This document shows, piece after piece, positions 58,953-64,000 of a stretch of 64,000 bases of DNA. The notes under the pieces were generated by a model that saw only the letters and a list, made by a program, of their open reading frames with translations, was not told the origin of the DNA and ran no database searches. The number at the start of each line of letters is the position of its first letter. Positions within the stretch are counted from its first letter, which is position 1. The stretch is from Hydrogenophaga intermedia (GTDB lineage Bacteria; Pseudomonadota; Gammaproteobacteria; Burkholderiales; Burkholderiaceae_C), in the NCBI RefSeq assembly GCF_000723405.1, contig NZ_CCAE010000013.1:28508-92507 (forward strand), given 5' to 3'. The translations under genes and the position numbers were made by a program.

Positions 58953-60800
58953 CTATCGCTGCGGCGTACGCCGAAACCTCTCATGGCATTCGGTCAGCAC
59001 AACAGGCACCTCGGTGGGCTTGTAAAGCTTCTGCTCTCGTGGTTCGGCATATCCTCCCGCTCCTGGTGCCGTGTGCCACTTAGCCGCCAAGGCGAAATGC
59101 GTTTCGAAGCTGGCCCCATAACTGGCGACCACGTCGGTGGGAAGTCGGCGCGGGCCGGATTCTTCGACCAACAGCCAAGCGGCGGACAACAGTTCGCATG
59201 GTACCCGGGCCAGTGCGGCTTCTGCCAGCTTCTGACTGCCCGGGTAGCCTCCCACGGTCCATGCCTGGCCGATGCTCATGGCCTGCATCGCATACAGAAC
59301 GCCCGGAGACTGGCCCGACAAGTCGACAACGGGGGTGCCCGGGCGCAGACCGGCCGCCTGCGCAGCCTGCTGGATGGCATTCACGTACTGGGCAAAGTCT
59401 TCGGACAGCACCAGCCGTGAGGAGTCTTGGCCCAGGCTGACGACGCTGTTGTTCTTGCTCAGGGTTTGTGGCTGCCGGTAGGGTTGGTTGAAACCCAGCT
59501 GCAGCAACAGCGCAGACAAGGCTTGCGTGGCAAAGACGAGCGGCAAGGCAAAGCCCCACCCGCCCCTGGCCTGTGCCAGCGGCCCGAGCAGGACGACGCC
59601 GGCCAACAGCCAGAAGAATCCCACGAAGCCCGCTACCCACCAGTAGTTGCCATTGCTGCCGATGGCATACGCATAGGGCATGGCCAAGAACAGGAGGACG
59701 GGTAGCAGTCGCTGGACGCGGAGGCCGTGTGGCAGCACTTCCCGCCATCTGACCAGGAGCAAGGCCGCGCAGGCAAAGACAATCCCGATGAGGATCAGGG
59801 CGCGGAATTCGCCAAAGCCGGTGGGGTTCGGGGCGGCACCGCCCACAATGGCAGTGGTGGTCGCGAACAGGCCGGCGGACACCAGCAGGGCCAACAGCCT
59901 CCAACGCGGCACCTGTTGGAGTGCGCACCAGGCGCCTGCGAACGCCACCGCGCCGCTCAACTGCAGCGTCACCCGTTCGCGCGCCTGCAACTGGAAATCA
60001 CCAAGGCGGAAGGTCTTTGCGACAGTGTGGCCTGCGCCGACCAGATCGTAAAAGGCCAGTCCGGTCTCCAGCCGTCCGATGAAAGCATGCAACGAGCCAT
60101 CAATCAGCAGAACGGAGACAAGAAGGGCAACCAGCGCCGTGGCGATGGCCAGGACGAGGAGGCGCCAGGTCAGCTTGCGTGCGGCAAGGAGAAACGCGAG
60201 TGTCACCAGGGCCAGCGCCATGGCCGTACTCGGCTTCGCCAAGAACGCAATGCACCCTCCCAAGCCGATCAGCAGCCACCCGGCGATGCTTCTGGCGGAC
60301 GGGATCTTGTCTGCCAGGACAATGCCGATGGACGCCACTAACAGTGCCTGGAATGCCAGCGAGTTGTAATTCGGCGTGACCAGCCACCAGGAAAACGTCA
60401 CCAGGCATGCCACCGACCACCCGGCACTGACAACCGCCGTTTCGAGTGGGCGGTGGACCTCATGCGCACTGGCCGCGCGCATGACCAGCCAGGTGAGGCA
60501 CCAGGACAGCAAGAAAATAATGCCGATGTTGGCCTGGCGCAGGCTGGCGACATCGCCTCCCACGGCCAAGTAGAGCGGGTGGTACACGAAGCCGAACTGG
60601 GTGAGCGACCAGTCGAACAGAAAGGGATTGGATACCCAGTTGAGGTAGAAGCCTTCGTCCGTGAAATCGAAGCCATACCGGCTGTAGTGGAGGATCCAGA
60701 CCAGCAGCATGCCGGTGGCCATGGCGGCCAGAGCCAGCGGCAATCGAGCCCAGGCCCCGGGCGGCGGCGGGTGCTCAGGCCTAGTGGGGGGCACTTGCAT
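58953..60800 (-). CDS. GT-C fold membrane glycosyltransferase (GtrC/GT39-like)
   Basis: 615-residue protein with about 11-12 membrane helices. The first periplasmic loop carries an acidic pair Asp48-Glu49 in DFTDEGFYLNW, as in GT-C enzymes that use polyprenyl-phosphate sugars. A soluble C-terminal periplasmic domain (about 440-615) follows. It is the first gene of the operon and the likely periplasmic transferase that attaches the flipped sugar to the glycan. There is no close named family recognisable by eye, and the role is inferred from topology and context. Confidence 0.78.
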   Translation of the reverse strand: MQVPPTRPEHPPPPGAWARLPLALAAMATGMLLVWILHYSRYGFDFTDEGFYLNWVSNPFLFDWSLTQFGFVYHPLYLAVGGDVASLRQANIGIIFLLSWCLTWLVMRAASAHEVHRPLETAVVSAGWSVACLVTFSWWLVTPNYNSLAFQALLVASIGIVLADKIPSARSIAGWLLIGLGGCIAFLAKPSTAMALALVTLAFLLAARKLTWRLLVLAIATALVALLVSVLLIDGSLHAFIGRLETGLAFYDLVGAGHTVAKTFRLGDFQLQARERVTLQLSGAVAFAGAWCALQQVPRWRLLALLVSAGLFATTTAIVGGAAPNPTGFGEFRALILIGIVFACAALLLVRWREVLPHGLRVQRLLPVLLFLAMPYAYAIGSNGNYWWVAGFVGFFWLLAGVVLLGPLAQARGGWGFALPLVFATQALSALLLQLGFNQPYRQPQTLSKNNSVVSLGQDSSRLVLSEDFAQYVNAIQQAAQAAGLRPGTPVVDLSGQSPGVLYAMQAMSIGQAWTVGGYPGSQKLAEAALARVPCELLSAAWLLVEESGPRRLPTDVVASYGASFETHFALAAKWHTAPGAGGYAEPREQKLYKPTEVPVVLTECHERFRRTPQR

Positions 60801-60901
60801 GTCGGTTCCGCGGACTCACTCGCCAGGCCGGATCGCTCGCAGCTCGAGGGCGTTGCCGCCACTGCCTGTCCAGCAGGCGTGGCTCATGAACGAGCAGTCC
60901 T

Positions 60902-61108
60902 TCAATGCCCGTGGGCCACGTGTTCGCCCGCCGCCAGCCGGTACACCGTGCCGCAGTACGGGCACATCGCTTCCCCCGTGCTCGCCACGTCCAGATAAAC
61001 CTTCGGGTGGCTGTTCCACAGCTTCATGTCGGCCAGCGGGCTGGGGCAGAACACCCCGCCGTGGCTGTTGAGGTCCTTGGCCTTGAGTTCGACGACCGCC
61101 TTGCTCAT
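60902..61108 (-). CDS. Short zinc-finger domain protein
   Basis: 68-residue protein with a CPYCGTVYRL zinc-finger end plus upstream His and Cys (HGGVFCPSP), the pattern of the zinc-finger proteins (CHCC type, NDUFS6-like) often found beside ilvE in betaproteobacteria. It is 10 bases downstream of ilvE on the same strand and probably co-transcribed. Molecular function unknown. Confidence 0.85.
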   Translation of the reverse strand: MSKAVVELKAKDLNSHGGVFCPSPLADMKLWNSHPKVYLDVASTGEAMCPYCGTVYRLAAGEHVAHGH

Positions 61109-61118
61109 GCTGCGCTCC

Positions 61119-62057
61119 TCAGACCTTGGTCAGCCAATGGGCATATTTCGAGTTGCGCCCGTTCACGATGTCGAAGAAGGCGCTTTGGATCTTCTCGGTG
61201 ATCGGCCCGCGCGAGCCGCTGCCCAGTTCGATGCGGTCGAGCTCGCGGATGGGCGTCACTTCGGCGGCGGTGCCGGTGAAGAAGGCCTCGTCGGCGATGT
61301 AGACCTCGTCGCGCGTGATGCGCTTCTGCACGATCTCCAGGCCCAGGTCCTTGGCGATGTGGAACACGGTGTTGCGCGTGATGCCGTTGAGCGCGCCGGC
61401 CGAGAGGTCGGGCGTGTAGATCACACCGCCCTTGATGACGAAGATGTTTTCGCCAGCGCCTTCGCTCACGAAGCCGCTGGAGTCGAGCAGCAGGGCCTCG
61501 TCGTAGCCCTCGTCGGTGGCTTCGGTGTTGGCCAGGATGCTGTTGGTGTAGTTGCTCACCGCCTTGGCCTGCGTCATGGTGATGTTGACGTGGTGGCGGG
61601 TGTAGCTGCTGGTCTTGACGCGAATGCCGCGCTTCATGCCCTCATCGCCCAGGTAGGCGCCCCAGGCCCAGGCGGCCACGCTCAGGTGGATGGTGTTGCC
61701 CTTGGGGCTCACGCCGAGCTTCTTGTCGCCGATCCAGGTGAGCGGGCGGATGTAGCCGCTTTTGAGGCCGTTGGCGCGGATCACCTCTTTCTGCGCCTCG
61801 TTCACCTGCTCGATGGTGAAGGGGATCTTCATGCGCAGGATCTTGGCGCTGTTGAACAGGCGCTCGGTGTGTTCCTGCAGGCGGAAGATGGCCGTGCCGT
61901 TGACCGTGTCGTAGGCCCGCACGCCCTCGAAGGCGCCGCAGCCGTAGTGCAGGGTGTGGGTCAGCACGTGGATCTTCGCGTCGCGCCAGTCCACCAGTTG
62001 GCCATCCATCCAGATCTTGCCGTCGCGGTCGGACATCGAGGGAGCGGGGGAGCTCAT
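61119..62057 (-). CDS. ilvE: Branched-chain amino acid aminotransferase
   Basis: 312-residue fold-type IV PLP enzyme for the last step of Ile, Val and Leu synthesis. Motifs: KIWMDGQLVDWRDAKIHVLTHTLHYG, GAFEGVRAYDT, YIRPLTWIGDKKLGV, ITMTQAKAVSNYTNS (PLP-lysine), GFVSEGAGENIFVIKGG and FFTGTAAEVTPIREL. ATG at 62057 is preceded by AAAGGAA; the longer frame upstream overlaps the neighbour. Likely co-transcribed with the zinc-finger gene. Confidence 0.96.
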   Translation of the reverse strand: MSSPAPSMSDRDGKIWMDGQLVDWRDAKIHVLTHTLHYGCGAFEGVRAYDTVNGTAIFRLQEHTERLFNSAKILRMKIPFTIEQVNEAQKEVIRANGLKSGYIRPLTWIGDKKLGVSPKGNTIHLSVAAWAWGAYLGDEGMKRGIRVKTSSYTRHHVNITMTQAKAVSNYTNSILANTEATDEGYDEALLLDSSGFVSEGAGENIFVIKGGVIYTPDLSAGALNGITRNTVFHIAKDLGLEIVQKRITRDEVYIADEAFFTGTAAEVTPIRELDRIELGSGSRGPITEKIQSAFFDIVNGRNSKYAHWLTKV

Positions 62058-62118
62058 GCGTTTCCTTTGGGGAGTGGGGGTATTCGGGTAACCGGCGATT
62101 TTACGGCGGCGCCCGGCC

Positions 62119-62529
62119 TCAGCGCTCCGTCGGGGCGTCCGCTTCGGGACGCTGGAAACCCCAGTCCAGCAGCTTGCCGTGGGCAAATCGCGCCTGCACG
62201 CTGGCGCCGCCCGGGTCCGTCCAGCGGTAGACCTCGGGCTGCTCACCCTCGGATGACATGAGTTCGCCCAGCGCGCGGGCCAGGCCGATCACGCCCACCA
62301 GCGGCAGGCCCGCGTGCAGGCGCGAATTCAGCATGACGGCGCTGTCCACGTGGCCGATCGGTCGCCGCGCCGCGCGCTGCATCACCGTCATCAGCCGGGT
62401 GAAGTGCAGGAGCATCCACAACACCAGGCCGCCGGCCACGGCCGCAACGCCCGGCCAGCCGAACTGCCGGTAACCCCAGTACAGAAGGGCGGCGCCGATG
62501 ACGGCCGCCGCGATGCGTCGAATTCCCAT
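62119..62529 (-). CDS. Conserved membrane-anchored hypothetical protein
   Basis: 136-residue protein starting MGIRRIAAAVIGAALLYWGY, with two hydrophobic helices (about 5-20 and 24-43) followed by a soluble C-terminal region (NSRLHAGLPLVGVIGLARALGEL and YRWTDPGGASVQARF). Not assigned to a named family. It follows radA by 11 bases on the same strand and may be co-transcribed. Confidence 0.75.
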   Translation of the reverse strand: MGIRRIAAAVIGAALLYWGYRQFGWPGVAAVAGGLVLWMLLHFTRLMTVMQRAARRPIGHVDSAVMLNSRLHAGLPLVGVIGLARALGELMSSEGEQPEVYRWTDPGGASVQARFAHGKLLDWGFQRPEADAPTER

Positions 62530-62540
62530 GTGGTCCTCTG

Positions 62541-63920
62541 TCAGTCGATGCGTCGCACCAGCTCCAGCGCCTCTTCGATGCGCTCGACCCCGTGCACGGT
62601 CAGGCCGTCGAAGGCCTTGTCGTTCTTCTTCGGCAGGTTGGCCCTGGGCACCACCGCCACGGAAAAGCCCAGTTTGGCTGCCTCTTTCAGGCGCTCCTGG
62701 CCGCGCGGCGCGGGCCGCACCTCGCCGGCCAGGCCCACCTCGCCGAAGGCCAGAAAGCCCTTGGGCAGCGGCTTGCCGCGCAAGCTGCTGGTGATGGCCA
62801 GCATCACGCCCAGGTCGGCCGCGGGCTCGCTGATGCGCACGCCGCCCACGGCATTGACGAAGACGTCCTGGTCCAGGCAGGCCACGCCCGCGTGGCGGTG
62901 CAGCACGGCCAGCAGCATGGCCAGGCGGTCGCGCTCCAGGCCCACGCTCAGGCGGCGCGGGCTGGGCCCGCCGCTGTCCACCAGGGCCTGCAGTTCCACC
63001 AGCAAGGGGCGCGTGCCCTCCAGCGTCACCATCACGCAACTGCCCGGCACCGGCTGGGCGTGCTGCGACAGGAAGATGGCGCTGGGGTTGCTCACGCCCT
63101 TCAGGCCCTTCTCGGTCATGGCGAACACGCCGATCTCGTTGACCGCGCCGAAGCGGTTCTTGATCGCGCGGATGAGCCGGAAGCTGCTGTGCGTGTCGCC
63201 CTCGAAATAGAGCACGGTGTCCACCATGTGCTCCAGCACGCGCGGGCCGGCCAGCGCGCCTTCCTTGGTGACGTGACCCACCAGCACGATGGCCGTGCCC
63301 GAGGCCTTGGCCGCGCGCGTGAGGTGGGCCGCGCATTCGCGCACCTGCGCCACCGAACCCGGGGCGCTGGTGAGCTGTTCCGAATAGACGGTCTGGATCG
63401 AGTCGATCACCGCGATGGCGGGCTTCTCGGCGTCCAGCGTGGCCAGGATCTTCTCGAGCTGGATCTCGGCCAGCACCTGCACCTCGGAGCCCTCCAGGCC
63501 CAATCGGCGCGCGCGCAGCGCCACCTGGGCGCCGCTTTCTTCACCCGTCACGTAAAGCGACGGAAACCCCGCGCGCTGCAGGCTGTCCAGCGCCTGCAGC
63601 AGCAGGGTGGACTTGCCGATGCCCGGGTCGCCGCCGATCAGCACCACGCCGCCCTCGACGATGCCGCCGCCCAGCACGCGGTCCAGCTCCTCGTGACCGG
63701 TGGGCGTGCGTTCCACCTCGCGCGCCTCGATGCGCGAGAGCGGCATCACCTCGCTGGTCTTGGCCAGCGCCGCGAAGCGGTTCTTCGCTGGCGCGCCGCC
63801 GCCCTCTGCCACGCCTTCCACCAGCGTGTTCCAGGCGTTGCAGTGCGGGCACTTGCCCAGCCAGCGCGGGCTGGTGCCGCCGCACTCGCTGCAGGTGTAG
63901 ATCGTCTTGTCCTTGGCCAT
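62541..63920 (-). CDS. radA: DNA repair protein RadA
   Basis: 459-residue RecA-like branch-migration helicase for recombination intermediates. N-terminal C4 zinc finger (CSECGGTSPRWLGKCPHC), Walker A GDPGIGKST, Walker B-like IAVIDSIQT, the RadA-specific KNRFGAVNEIG motif and a C-terminal Lon-like domain (PADLGVMLAITSSLRGKPLP). ATG at 63920 starts MAKDKTIYTC; the ATG at 63947 adds only 9 non-conserved residues. The 80 bases up to the window end show no further feature. Confidence 0.97.
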   Translation of the reverse strand: MAKDKTIYTCSECGGTSPRWLGKCPHCNAWNTLVEGVAEGGGAPAKNRFAALAKTSEVMPLSRIEAREVERTPTGHEELDRVLGGGIVEGGVVLIGGDPGIGKSTLLLQALDSLQRAGFPSLYVTGEESGAQVALRARRLGLEGSEVQVLAEIQLEKILATLDAEKPAIAVIDSIQTVYSEQLTSAPGSVAQVRECAAHLTRAAKASGTAIVLVGHVTKEGALAGPRVLEHMVDTVLYFEGDTHSSFRLIRAIKNRFGAVNEIGVFAMTEKGLKGVSNPSAIFLSQHAQPVPGSCVMVTLEGTRPLLVELQALVDSGGPSPRRLSVGLERDRLAMLLAVLHRHAGVACLDQDVFVNAVGGVRISEPAADLGVMLAITSSLRGKPLPKGFLAFGEVGLAGEVRPAPRGQERLKEAAKLGFSVAVVPRANLPKKNDKAFDGLTVHGVERIEEALELVRRID

Positions 63921-64000
63921 GTCGCGCTTGTTGGATCGGGTGCGCAATATAGTCGAGCGCCCGCGCCGCCCGGCCGGCCTCGTCGACCGCCACCCACCCC

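Overview
This is a GC-rich (mostly about 65-70 %), densely coded chromosomal stretch from a Gram-negative bacterium. It most resembles a betaproteobacterium of the Burkholderiales/Comamonadaceae. Evidence: mreBCD-mrdA divergent from gatCAB, two Sbp-type sulfate-binding proteins, a DUF4124 protein, the short zinc-finger gene beside ilvE and radA, and intergenic two-hairpin repeats with a CCCCC..GGGGG core. The genus assignment is inference from gene content, not from a marker gene. No rRNA, tRNA, CRISPR array, transposase or phage gene was seen.

Layout. (1) 1-7164: two sulfate-binding proteins flanking a DUF1330 gene, a LysR regulator divergent from a methylmalonate-semialdehyde dehydrogenase (mmsA) and a GMC oxidoreductase, and a small conserved protein. 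(2) 7187-9477: ammonium transporter amt with a sigma-54 type promoter and an NtrC-type site, then a structured RNA/terminator region and a TSUP permease. (3) 9566-17740: elongasome genes mreB-mreC-mreD-mrdA on the minus strand and the tRNA amidotransferase genes gatC-gatA-gatB on the plus strand, from one shared intergenic region. (4) 17753-26518: housekeeping genes (DUF4124, pyrE, exonuclease III, MBL hydrolase, M48 peptidase, ampG, acyl-CoA ligase, and an OmpR/HisKA two-component system). (5) 26740-52651: a 26-kb, all-minus, tightly overlapped O-antigen/surface polysaccharide locus. (6) 52785-60800: a second all-minus operon, apparently a lipid-linked sugar modification module. (7) 60902-63920: zinc-finger protein, ilvE, a membrane protein and radA.

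How the glycan genes fit together. In transcription order the main locus reads rmlB-wzz-rmlD-rmlA-rmlC (dTDP-L-rhamnose and chain length), wbpA/B/C/D/E-like genes (UDP-2,3-diacetamido-2,3-dideoxy-glucuronic acid plus a membrane acyltransferase), wzx, an acetyltransferase, a glycosyltransferase and wzy. It continues with an amidotransferase/HisH/HisF trio (acetamidino group formation), fnlA-fnlB-fnlC (UDP-L-FucNAc) and a WbuB-like transferase. It ends with an epimerase/reductase, a PglC-like initiating transferase, a NeuD/PglD-like acetyltransferase and a WbpM-like 4,6-dehydratase. The order combines the Pseudomonas aeruginosa O5 wbp arrangement with the E. coli O145-like wbuXYZ-fnlABC-wbuB arrangement. 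The simplest reading is a Wzx/Wzy polymer carrying L-FucNAm and a diamino uronic acid.

The most unusual part is 52785-60800. A GT-C membrane glycosyltransferase, a two-subunit transketolase, an SDR sugar epimerase fused in frame to a GtrB-like polyprenyl-phosphate glycosyltransferase, two methyltransferases and a pair of ArnE/ArnF-like small flippase subunits form one operon. This looks like a complete make-load-flip-attach pathway for an unusual, probably methylated and possibly C2-extended sugar added to the glycan outside the inner membrane. The chemistry is inferred, not shown.
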